This document shows, piece by piece, positions 22,689 through 35,400 of a DNA stretch of 64,000 nt (within the stretch, counting starts at the first letter, position 1; each line of letters starts with the position of its first letter). The notes under the pieces are model-generated. The model was not told the DNA's origin. It saw only the letters and a program-made list of their open reading frames with translations, and made no database searches. A program made the position numbers and the translations under genes. Source of the stretch: Norana najaformis (Eukaryota > Annelida > Clitellata > Crassiclitellata > Hormogastridae); the NCBI GenBank assembly GCA_964023275.1, contig OZ029926.1:26187568-26251567 (forward strand), read 5' to 3'.

Positions 22689-23708
22689 TTCGTTCAGCCG
22701 CTCGACTCGCCTATCGATCCCTCCTCCTCGTCCCTCTGAAACAATGGCCTTCCCATTGGCGCATTCTTCCGTTCTTATCGATCCTAGCCATGACCGACAT
22801 GTAAAGCCGACACGTATACATGTAAATGTGCCTGTTTTACCGTACAAGCGACCGTATAACCTCGACCCTGCTAATTTGTCAGTGAACTGATCGGGTGAGA
22901 TCCTTCACCACCGCTGCCCTTTGAATGTCGTAGCATTTCGACGAGTCTTCGACATACGAGGAATTAATAGTACAACGACGCATTGTGATGAAGGCATTAA
23001 GATTATTTCTTGATCAGCAGTTCTTGCATATTTTACACACGTAATATTACGATTAAAAGTTGAATATTATTAAGAATATTATTAAGTTAATTAATTAGTA
23101 GTAAATGCGAGGCCTGATCTACTGATACCAATGACGAACAATTATGGTTTAGCCAAAAGTTGTTCGAGTAAACGGTTTTCCCTTTTTCCGAGCGACTCGT
23201 TTGCGTGGTGTTCAACAAGCAAAACTGCTGCGCCACCTAGGGTAAGGAATGATAAAGGTGAGGGTTTTTAAAGAAATACATGTATTATTATTTTTATACT
23301 TACTATACAGATTAGGCCTATATAGCAACGTTCATTTGGCCCCTTTAAATAATAACACCTCGCTCATTGGCCCAACAACTTAGTCGATTAACCATGCCGT
23401 TTGTATTTAATAAGGTAGGGCACTGAACATTATGATGAACTGAGTGTTGTATCTTGGTGTACTGTAAGATCTTTGGTTGGGGTTTTCTATATAAATCTAC
23501 GTACTTGAGATTCTGTGCCAAATGCTACAACGGGGTGGAAATAAAAGGCCACCCAACACATTTACCATCTATGCCTTCTCTTTGTTGTCTGAAAAGTCAG
23601 AATATTTCTCTAGCGCAAGCAAAACAAACCTATGGCTATCGTAATCGTACACATTCTACGATCCCAATAAAGCTGTCTAGGGAACCAATAACTTCTGCCG
23701 TACGAGTC

Positions 23709-24413
23709 CGGATTTATTAATTTGCGCCGAATTATATGAAATTTTACTGGTAATAGCTTTCAACTTAAGTAGTCGAACCTGCTTACTCCCGTCTTCCGCA
23801 AACAATTTGGCTATTTTCTATGATTTTTTTAAAGTTCACATTAACTCCACACAAATCGACATCTTCCGCCATTTATGAAGCGGAAGTCATCATAAGCAGG
23901 ATGCGAAACTCATCGATCGCGAACTTTTATAGCGCAATAGAAGAAAACGTTCATCCGTAGAAAGGCCACAGCCAAAAAAGGAAACCATAGGCAACCGGAA
24001 GTATTCTTTAAATCCCATATTTTGTTTAGTGCCAGCATCCAATGACGAATCCTTAAGTGAAAACACATTACATAGGCCTACACGAGCATAGCACGTGTAA
24101 ACCTCAACTATTTTGGTTGCCAACAAATCAGCGTACACGGCATAATGTTACATAATACACATTTTCCCTTCTTGTAGCTGTAGCCTTTCTACGGAAGAAC
24201 GGGTTCTTTAATTGCGCTATAAAAGCGTATGACTTCAGCTTTATATAATTATGGCGAACGATGTCGGTGTGTGGAGTTACACGTGAACTTTAAAAAATCG
24301 TATAAAATCGCCGGATCATTTGCGAAAGAGGGGAACAGAAGCGTTCGACTGCTTAAGTTGAAAGCTATGATTAGGTAAAATTTCATATCATTCGGTGCAA
24401 GTTCATAAATCCG
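23709..24413. mobile_element. Foldback (long terminal inverted repeat) non-autonomous element, about 705 bp
   Basis: The left arm (23709 to about 23972) starts CGGATTTATTAATTTG. The right arm (about 24176-24413) reversed starts CGGATTTATGAACTTG. The arms stay similar for about 240 bases, sharing ATATGAAATTTTAC, AGCTTTCAACTTAAG and TTTTATAGCGCAAT. No coding capacity was seen. Flanking TC on both sides may be a 2-bp target duplication, which is too short to prove. Confidence 0.7.
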
Positions 24414-24479
24414 TCAAATGTTATAGTCCACACGTGCAGCGGCAGCCTGTTCAAAGAGGAAGGTGCAACACGAGAAGGC

Positions 24480-24720
24480 ACTGTGCCTCGAGTATCAGCT
24501 TAGGTCGAACAACATATAGTCTGTGCTGTGTTCGATTTAATTAGTCCCGATTCAGTATCAAACTACCCCACCCCGTAGCACAGATAACCCGGCACGATCA
24601 ACTGGGAAGACTAATCTAGGCCTTCGTACTGCGTTGGAGTGTGGACTTCCGCAAAGGGGATAAGAAGGGTAATGCCAAACGTGAACTGATGCTGACAAGA
24701 GGAGGGGCCATATTTTGCAG
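24480..24720 (+). repeat. Unclassified dispersed repeat, first copy
   Basis: Shares CTACCCCACCCCGTAGCACA and a GTTGGAGTG..GACTTCCGCAAAGGGGAT segment with 54000-54170. The same ACGTCCGC motif recurs at 53825 and reversed near 51460. Confidence 0.5.
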
Positions 24721-26111
24721 ACATCCTTCATGGACGACCACTTTGGTGGGTCAGTTTCAGTGCCATGTTTTGGGTTAGCTTAGATTTCGAGTTAAAATCC
24801 AGTGGTCACAAGGGTAACATTTAGATGACTGGGATGCAGTGTGGACTTGGTTTAAGAAAGCACTGCCTCTAAATTGAGGACAGAGAGGTTCTTATGCAAT
24901 GGGACGACACAATCTGTGTCAATGTCACACAAAGGTCCCAGGATTCAAAGCCAAGAGGATGGTGCCTAGAACTGAAGTCAAAGAGGACAGGATGAGAGGA
25001 AGAACACTGGTTTTCAGTTGCAAGTTAAACGCTACCAGAGAAGATACTGCAGAAGAATTGGTTGAACTGTCGACGTTTCTCCGTCTTGTGAAACGAGAAA
25101 GCAACACAACAACCAACAGAAAAACAAAACTTCATTCTACAACTGTACAGACAACAACTAGAGCATTGACCTTTGCCCTTCCTATATTTACATATTTTGT
25201 TCCCACAATTAAACTAAATTATCGACCCAACTGATTTCGATCTGCGTTCATCGACAGAGCATCATGCACTCCATCCGTCCCTAGATATATCACAAAAAAT
25301 GCCTATACAGAGTCAAATCACTGTTAGGTTAAGTTCTTAACAGAAGTAACTTTCAATGGTTCTTTGTTCGTAGATGTTGCACAGCAAACAGCCGCTCATG
25401 AAGAAGAAGCACCTGAGTAAATAACAAGCACATACCGCCTACGCTGCTAATCTAAGCCCAGCAACGAAATTAACTTCAAACAGGTTTCCGTTCATCAATG
25501 CAGAATACCTTAAAGCCAATTTTGAACACGGCGAAGGCGGACCTGCAGAGGCAAATCAGAAACTCTGCCCTGGCCAGAATTCATCTTTAAGGTCATAAGC
25601 GTAAACCTTTCGTAACTTTACAATAGAGTCCTATCTTTTTACACTGTAACAAAGGAGAAATTTGGCTTGCACACTCAGCAAAAACGTCACTAGTTATACA
25701 ATGCAAATTCTCCATTAGACTAAGCCAAAAACAACTGATGGCCTTCAAGAAAACACATGAAAAAATCACTGATCAGATTTCAATGTCAAATGTTTGGAAT
25801 GAGAAACGATGACCGAGTATCACCAACAACTGCAATCATTGCAGAAAAAAAGCGAGAGCAAAATCATCGAAGTGCATCGATTGCAACCACGAGAAAATTA
25901 AATCAATCGTTGTCAAGACAACAAACCCGATAAATAACAACACAACACAGTAGCAACAGCAGTTGTTACAACAACAGCTGTAGCAACAGCAGCTGTTGCA
26001 AAAAACTTTAGTGGTTTGATTCTATGTTCGTCCAACCGATACAAACATCTGTGGTCTGATTAGAATATGCATCCAAATTATTTTACCACTCTACCACTAA
26101 GCATATTTCGT

Positions 26112-26115
<4 letters not shown>

Positions 26116-26169
<54 letters not shown>

Positions 26170-26170
26170 T
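26116..26170. repeat. (TA)n microsatellite
   Basis: A TA run with a short CA tail, about 270 bases beyond the PLEKHA8 stop. Confidence 0.9.
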
Positions 26171-26441
26171 ACATATGTATAACATAATTTATACATAAAC
26201 AAAAGTATCATAAATATATTCATATGTATTTTTGTATGCCTATACAGTGTCACTAGCATATACACATTGCCGTGTATAATTTGTATATTTTTATACAGAA
26301 AACAAAAATATATAACACCATAAGCATACCTAAATGTGTGACAATTTCGCTTGTTTGATGGCTTTGCTATGTAATCTCTTGTTCCCACAATAGAATCGCT
26401 CTGGTTCGTCTGTTACGAAGGCCACGACCCCACGACCTAAC

Positions 26442-29400
26442 CTATACCTGTTCCGCAGAGTCAAGGTCATTCCTTCTAAGGAAGTCGTGCAGGAGTCGCG
26501 TGACAGTCGTCAGAGCCACGTCATGGTCTTCCATGTCATGCTCGAGCGAGGTCAGGAATGACGGATGATTGACTTGACTCTCGTCCAACGAAAAACACCG
26601 AATGAACTCGGCGCGCGTTGGAACCGCCTTCACAGCCATCTGAATAGGTGAGACAAGGTCACTTAGTACAATACCTTGAAGAAACTGCAAATACAAAAGT
26701 TTGTAGCTAAATAAAAACTGCCTTTCTCAGTCCTCTGCCACAGGGTTGCAATATCTCTGCAAAACTAATAAATTTAGAATCTCCACAAAGTTAACAGCTG
26801 GCAAGCTAAAACGACTTAAAAGAGCACTCTTAATCGAATAAATGATAATTTAATGCACAGAATAACTGCAATCAACAAAGACTCGGCTGTAAACAACAAA
26901 AACTGAACAGCAATGGGAGGAGAATGTACACTTTGCAATCTCTTCTATGTAATCTCTCTTGCGCCTCTTCTCAATCGAAATTGTTTTTGGTAATAAACTT
27001 CAAAAGTGCAAATTTATTACACAGTCATCAGTAACTGTACTAAGGGCACTTGAGAACAAAATTGGCACACAACTCGAAGATGTAACGTTGTGCCTTTACA
27101 CTGGTTGGGCCTGGATTGGCCTTCTTCCTGATCAACATCTTCTCTTATCTACAGACACTACGTGCACCTTTCACCAACAGACGAAAGCTGCTCTCTTTTG
27201 CCAAGTAAGCAATGCCATTGGCTAAACGAGGAACCAGAGGCTTAACTGGGAGCAGCACTTTTGCGTAGATGTCCTGAAGATACACTATAACAGTTTCTCA
27301 CTGAACGAATGATTTGGCAGCTCAGGCTGAATGAAAGTGAAACTGAGGTTCAGGCAGACACACACACACACACAACCACACATACTGAGAGAAAGAGAGA
27401 GATCAGAGAGGTATACCGCAAAGGCTCCTCGCAGAACCCAGCCGTGATAGTCGCTGAGGGTTTTTGTGTAGGCGCCGTTGACGATTGCGACCATGTCTTC
27501 TGTACCAGACAGAAAGCCCTGAATGATTTCATGGATGAACTCAAGAGCCCTGAAACAAAACACACAACACTGACACAACGAATACACGCTTCCTTTCCAA
27601 TCTGAATGGGTGCCGTGCCATTTAAGATCCCCACATACAGACCGTGCCAGCCCGAGATTCATATCTCTGAAATAAGCCACAACTGGGATGCAGAGATAAA
27701 GAGCAGGAATTCAACAGAAGCAGAAACATAACATCAGAGCCCTTTTAAGACGGACTCAATTCAGAGTCACTCATAAGTTAGAAGATACCTAACAACAGCT
27801 GTGGCCACACATTACCTGCTAAACCACAGCCATTTGCGGCTAAACGTTACCTGTTGAGCCAGAGCCATTTGCGGCTAAACGTTACCTGCTAAGCCAGAGC
27901 CATTTGTGGCTAAACATTACCTGTTTAGCCAGAGAATAGCCGAAGTGGCAGATGTTGACAGGTGACTTTGTTGTGACTGTATCTCGGAAACGATCATTTT
28001 CTGCAGCGAAATGTAGACTTCAGGTGAAATTAAATACTTCTGGTGAATTCTCTGTTTAATCAAAAAAAAAACAATTTACATTTTCAATTTATTTGTCAGT
28101 TTAATTAGCAACAGTCAAAGTTAATTTGAAGTCACTTAGAGATATTTTCGGTTTAAAGCAGTTTCTGATTTAATTGAAATATCTATGTTAATTCAAAATC
28201 AGAATACAGAATTACATGACATTCTCTAACTCTCAGTGAGCAAATGACTAAATGAGTGCGTGAGCAATTAAGCAAGTCATTAGAGAGAGTTTTATCAATC
28301 TGCTCCAACCTTAATGTTACTCGCAATGTCCAATCTCGCTGGAGCAAAGGCCGTCTGATTCAGCTTATCTGAAACATTCAAGAAAAGCTACAGTTATACT
28401 TTGAAATATTCAAAACATTTCTACAGCATGAAACATCCACACGCTACCCATAGCGTTACAACACTTTGCATCAGCCAAGAAATTCCCAAAGCATCTTATG
28501 AACACAGAATTTTAAAATCTTAGCATCATTACAAGGCTATACAACTTTTCAGAAACCTCTCTTAGTTGTTACTGCAGTGTGCTGAAAAAGATTTCAAGTT
28601 GGGATCGACGGCTATGCGGAAAAAGTGAGCTGGAAGAACTAAACTGCAGTCAAGTTAAAGACTAAAAATCTAGTTACTATTGTGTTACCTTTAGATTTTA
28701 AGCAAAGTATATCAGTCCAGCAAATCACAAAATTATTGGCAGCACTGCTAGAAAATGGTGATTCTTCAACTGGTGGTGAAAAACAGCAGAAAGCAATTGC
28801 ATTGAAGCACAGACAAAGGAATTCAGTCTTCAATCTTACGATTTTTGGGCAAGACACAGCGATTTGTAAAGCAAACCTTCCTGGTTTATTGGATTTCAAA
28901 AACCAAGGCCAAGGCAACAATTTACAAACTGTTTATCTGGACGAGAGCTTCAAAAGCCAATGACATAAAGTGATTGTAGATAAAATGGAAGCACGTCTGG
29001 TACTTTGATTAGAATTGCCATGTTATCATTCATATTTTATTATTATTATTGTTTATTACTGGTTTATTATAATCACAAAATTCTGACCAAATATCGGGAC
29101 GATTGAGCGACAGGCGTCTAGAAACGGAACGGTCGGAATCTCAAGGTCACTTGTCAGTCGAATGTCGATAAAACTGCAACAAATGCAAAATGAATTCAAT
29201 TCAATGCCACATATCAAAATCCGTCAGATAAGACGAGCCTCATAGTTGTTTACCAAAATCATTTGGATAAGAAGGTCTTCACATGGATTGCTACAACGCG
29301 TCGTTGCTCTGCAGCCTGCAGCGATCTGCAAGTGTTGAAGTTCAACACGTCAATTTCAGCACATCTGCGTTGGACCCTCCGCTTGGCACAGTCCTTCGTC

Positions 29401-32400
29401 GCTGAACAACATGCCTCTGTTCATGATACATTTTCAAACTGCCTTAAAACGCACTTGTTTCAATTATGTGCAGGGATTTTGTGAGAGCTACTGAAGAGGA
29501 ACTATACCAATTTTTCTTACACATATGTACATACCTTGCATCGATTTTTGAGAAGTAAGTCTGAAGTCGTATTTCAGTGATTGGTGAGCTATCTTTGATC
29601 ATTGGCTCATGATTGAGATCCTGGTCAATGTCCGATCGGCCGTTGTGATCGAAGTACATCACAGGAACCTCCTTATGAGAACTGGAAGCCAGCGCAGACG
29701 TCGGAGGCGTGTTGTCTGTCTCAGAGCTTTCAGACGTCGTCCGCGACACCGCCTTCTTCTGCGATCCACCCGAGTAGCGAGTACTAGGCAAGTACCTGAT
29801 AGAGAAAAGCACAGTAATGTTCAATGCCAAGTACATAAGAGCAACTGCTGATGGTGGTGATGATGATACTGGTGACCGCACATGTGAGAAAACAAACTGA
29901 CTCGATGCCTATGATGCTCAGATAACATCATCTTTGTTACAGTTACTGTTAATAGTCAACAGACAATACTCATTGTAGGCAATGTCTTTATTTAGCTTCA
30001 CACTATATCTTTTCTTTTAATCAGTTTCTGGCAAAAATACGGTCGTGGGAATTCTTCCTCTTCTGACGTGCGTGTGTCTGACTGCTTCTACCCTTGGCTT
30101 TCAAGTCTTAAATTCAACCTTGCACCTCAAAACTGGATTTTCCACAAGCCATGTTTCACCAAGTCTTGCAATTTTGGTAAAATAAAAGCAGATTTTGACC
30201 CATCTCTTCGCAGAGTCTGTAGTTTAATAGTACGACAAATATTCACAATGGTTTTACAGAAGTTCTTCGTTCATGTTATGATTAGGTTATGATTAGAAGC
30301 TGGGAGAAGCAATGTGCAAGGCTGTTTGATTAGTAGAAGCCTGTTGAAAGCCAAGGCAAATTTCCTTATTCTGTAGGTTCCCGAAAAATTATAAGTTAGT
30401 GTCACGGCTGTTAAGAGGACAGCATTCAAAATCATTTTCCTTCTTGTGCACGCCAGAAATTCTTACTAAAACTTTTAAAGGTAATCGGAAGATTTCCCTT
30501 TTAAAATAAGCATTCTAATGACTGATTCCTGTACTACTCCTTCAAACATTGGAACTTAATGTCATTAAGTCCTTCAGGTGACTAATATTGGAACTTAATG
30601 TGATTAAGCACCGATAGTGTGTGCTAAAGTAATAGCCATCCTACAATTCCAGAAGCGACTGCAACACACAATGCTTCACTTGGTGGTTGTGCTCTAGCAA
30701 GTCAGAACCAAGCAAAAGACCTCATTTTTGAGATTTGATACACAGCCATGTTCCAACAGGTTTCCAAAGGTGCCTCTGAATATCTATGCGTTCTCACACA
30801 CAATGCTGCAGCCATTGATAACAACCAGAAGAAAATATAGATTCAAAGCCATATAAGAAGCACTCATTTTCTGGTTCCGGTTAAAATGCATAGAACATGT
30901 CATCCACAGTGGCATCTAGTGATGAAGAAACTGTCACCATGGATACACAATCCAAGCATTTGGGATTTTAAGCTCAATGAACCTTCTAATGTAACACATT
31001 TCCATAGGAAAACTAAGAATTTAGCCCCGATTTGCCTCTAATTTAATCCAATTTGGTCTCAATTTAAACCAATTTAACTCTGATACAAAATCAGGCCACA
31101 GTTTAGCCCTACTTGGCAACAATTTAACCCAATTTCGCCCAAAAACTGAAAAATTTCTCCTCAATTTGGTAAGCTCTAGCTAAATACACCTATAAATCGA
31201 ATAAGGCAAATATCTTCCCAGATTTCAGTCTAAAGTCGCCCATGCCATGGAAATGTTTGGTTTAAGAACGGATGTTACCCAAATGGCAGCACCTCAAGCA
31301 GTGATAGACCACATACCTAACGACCTTTCCGTTTCCAACTGGGACACTGGTTCGACGATACAGCTGCTTTTGACAACTGCACGACACAAGTCAAGGCAGC
31401 CGTTAACAAAGAACTGTTCAACAACCTTTAAGCGGTCTTAGCTTTGGAACAATTTTTCTAAACCTCGTTTGCTGACAAGTAGGGTGAATTTCTAAACTAT
31501 TCACAGGGCTTTTAGAACAGAATACATAAACGACACTGTTGTTAATCCAACAACTTTGGGTTCAAACCTGCTCAGCAGACTCTGTGTAACAGCCCTGGAA
31601 AAGTTTGCTGTGCAGATGTCACTGTCACCAAGCAGAAAGTGGTACTGGCATCAGCTGAGACGTACAATGTAAGTCCAGCGATTCACTAGCCCCATGTCTA
31701 AGACCTTCAGATTCGTCCAACGTTATATCAAGGGTCGAAGAGCAGGAAATGAGCACGCCCTCTTCATTCTGCTATGGGGCATGGCAGTTTTAGTCATATT
31801 ACAACTGAAATTCGGTAAGGTCCCTACCTTTGAAAGATCAGACACAAAAACATCTGATTTAAAAAAATAACAGATATTCTTGAAGTCTCAAGTTATTCAC
31901 GAACACATATTGTAATTGTAATCTGACATTTGTAAAGCGCCACTTCAAGAATAGACTCATCAGAGGCGAGCTTATTAAACTGTGGACCAGTTTTATGTTT
32001 AAGACCTAATCAACTTTTCCTAACTTCAGTAGCCCAAAATGAACTCGTGCCTTGCTCATGACTACCACCTCACAACCTCATGACCACAATTTGCTCATGC
32101 TCATGACTTCGGAAAAGACTATGATTCCAGTTTTCCAGCCACCTACCTATCAGCAGAAGTTGATCTTTGGATTGAATTCACTGGCCATGGAACAGCCTGA
32201 AAATTAAAGAATGCAAACAAGATCTACACAAAGAATTCATAACAAGACCTATGTAAACATAAAGTGCAAATGGGAAACTAACAAAACCTGAGAAGTACAG
32301 TGGTCTGATATTTACACTTGCAGGTTGTAATGTAATCATAATCACAAATGCATTTATCACCTCATAAATCGTGACTCCTAAACTACATCAGGCTAAAATT

Positions 32401-35400
32401 TAACAAAACTTGTTCTGGAAGAAAATGATGATATCTAATCTATATCCAGTCTAATGACTTCTGTAGCGCCGTTATCATAATGTCCAAGGCATCAGTCAAT
32501 GGTCGATTCAAGTGAAACCGTAATCGAAGCCACAGTCCATTGGAGAAGCCGGGTTGAATTCCTATATGTCGGAGAAATCAGAAGCCAGGCTACGTACGGT
32601 GGGTAGGTCAGTGGGCAGGTTGAAAGAGATGCGTCTTTTGATTTGGATGATATAATGACTAGAAAGTCTGTGATGAAGGAAAATCAACTGACTTTTGATT
32701 TGGAAGAACGAGGAGTGGCGCCGTGCATTGGGCTGAGACCACCAGAGGAAGTCGTAACCACCGCCTGACCAGTGGCAAAGCTGGCGTCAATGTTGGCGTG
32801 CGCCAGGCGCAGGCATTCATCCAGTGTACTAATAAACGTATCACAGGTGGCACTCAGCAAAGACGTTGACTCATTCAGTCGCTAGACAACAAGGAAATCA
32901 ACAACAACAACCAGAACAACGTTAACCAGAAGCAACTGTAAACTTTACAGAGTTACAGCCAAACAAAAATAACATTTGTAAATTGTAATGGTCCCCAAGT
33001 AAACTTTATAGATTCCCTTTACAACAAAACTACTGAAGTTTTGATAAGAAATTCAATGCATTTCAGGCATGTTTAAAGGTGCACTTCTGGCACTGGCAGT
33101 ACGTTACACACCTGAGCCATTTTATACACAATAACTTTAACAGATCTAACACATCTGCCAAGCAGTTTATTTGATCAACTCCTTGATGACCCCACCTGCA
33201 GCTGGACTGGATTTCCAGCTGAGTTTCCGTATGTCACAAGCGATAGATTTTGATCTTATGCAAGTCCCTAGGCCAGACTGACATAGGTCAAAGATTAGAT
33301 TAGCTTCGGTTAAAGATTAGTTTATCACAGGTCAAATACGAGATAAGCAAAGGTCAATTAGAAGAAGCGAGCTGACTATCTTAAAACACCTCAATGTCTG
33401 GTTGGTCCTTGTCTTGTACGGCGCACTTGACGCTGTGAACTTGTTGCATCAGAAGATCGCAGTAGAGACGTAGTTCCGACTTCTTTGCCTTCAGTGGCAT
33501 TTCAGGCAACTCATCTGGAAAGCAAACACAGTTCCGCACAGTCAGCCGCAACCTCACAAACAACAAAAACAATCTTATTCAATCCGGAAACGTCTACAGC
33601 GACAAAATCAAAATGTACTTGGCATCAAATAATGGCCATCAAACTGAATACAAAACCACATTCCAACAGACAGGCCTGCTGGATGTGATACGAAAGACAC
33701 CCACACACACACGCCTACAGAACCAGTCACAATTCACGGGGTCCCAGAGATAGAAAGACAGGCTAAAAATAATGCATGATCCTAAAACTGTTTGAGAGAT
33801 TATATCAGTCGAACTGAACCGAAATCATGTTACTGATCATTAGGGCTATTAATGGGCACTTGGAGGCCCGGATACCCGTTCGGGCCATGAATTCCATACC
33901 CAAATACCCAAAACTTGGCTAAAGAAGCATAATGCTTTAAGCAATTTGAACAGTCAGGAACTCACAGCTTAATAGTGCACAGCTGTCTAATTACAGATAA
34001 GCGAGCAGCTGCATTTAATCTAGTGAAGCACAGGATTTAACAACTAGCAAGTGACCAGCTGACTACAGAATAAGCAGCACGTCATAACACGCAACTGTTC
34101 CTGGTTTACATTATTACATTAAAGTACTCAGCCATCAATGGAGTCACAGGTAACCAGGTATCCATTCTGAACCCAGGGCGTAGTTTACTAAAATTTTGAC
34201 ATCCAAGCTGATCAAGAACAGTTTAGGAAATCTACAGAAAATCTGATCCTCATCAAAGGAACAACTTTAAAGGAACCGATTGGTCCTGCTGCATGGAGTT
34301 GTTCAACACATCTGTTGTAAGCTGCTGCTGCTGCTGCTGCTGCTGGAAGAGACTTGAGAAGTACCTAGAACAGTGGTAGGTGATGATGGCAGAGGTGGAC
34401 AGTTGCTGAGGCAGGCCTTTGACGACCCAAGCGCAACAAGCCACTGCTGGCGCTCCTGTGCAGTGGCTGCTTTGACGTAGAAGTGAGCTTCCCCCGGAAT
34501 GATCAGGTCCAGACGAGTGGCGTCGTTCGGATGAACTGAAACCACATATCATGAGAACGTAACGCGTAATGTAAATGCTTATTTATATAGCACCACTTCA
34601 AAGAGACTTCTCAGCAATGCTCAGAAATCGCTTAATTCCTCCTTTGCCCATTTCAGTTCGTTCTGTCAATTCTTTGATGTCATTCAGGTTCAAACTATAG
34701 ACTCACCTGTTTCAACTTGCTTACTCGCCACAGCCTGGCTTCTGGTTTCTCTGACTTATTGGGCAAAAAACTACAATTCTACAATGGCACAAAATCTTGT
34801 CTTAAAGGTCAGCAGGACTCAACAACAGCTGTCAGAAATTTCAAACTGCAGTGACAGGATTTGAAGCTACAGAGAGAACGCCTTAGCAGCAGACTACCAC
34901 GAGTAACTGAACTCCATGACTTCTAATACAAAACAGTTGTCAACACATTTACTAAATATCAGTAATACAGCCAACCCTAAGTATAACTTACACCTATTAA
35001 AATTAAAACAGAAAAATTAATAAATAATTAATTTGAACTGTAGACAGAATCTAACCAATTCTAATCTGCAAACACCTATATTGCTGATTCACAACACGCA
35101 AGACATCAATCGAAAGTCACTTCAAAGCAAAACAGAATCCTAAGAAAGGAGAATAGAGGACCGACATACCTAGAACATCACAAACCGACATTTTGATTGA
35201 ACCTTTACATCCGTTGATGACATCATCTTGCGATCTGTAGTATGACAGAATTCCTTGTTCCAGGACAAACCATCGTGGCTGCCAACCTTTACACCACAAA
35301 ATCACACACACACACACACAATGAGAATTAACAAATCAAATCTACTTAATCCCAAGTGATATAAATGAAATCTCATTACACAGCTTATTTGAAGTACTCA

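Larger units (their letters stand above)
22689..26441. other. Intergenic region between convergent CBS-B and PLEKHA8
   Basis: Contains an R3 copy, a foldback element, a dispersed repeat near 24480-24720 and a (TA)n tract. ORFs here, such as 24899-25234, show no recognisable domain. Poly(A) sites of both genes should lie here, but no convincing signal was seen. Confidence 0.55.

Noticed and set aside
24899-25234. 111-aa ORF downstream of CBS-B
   Set aside because: No recognisable domain and no exon-like borders; left as unsupported.
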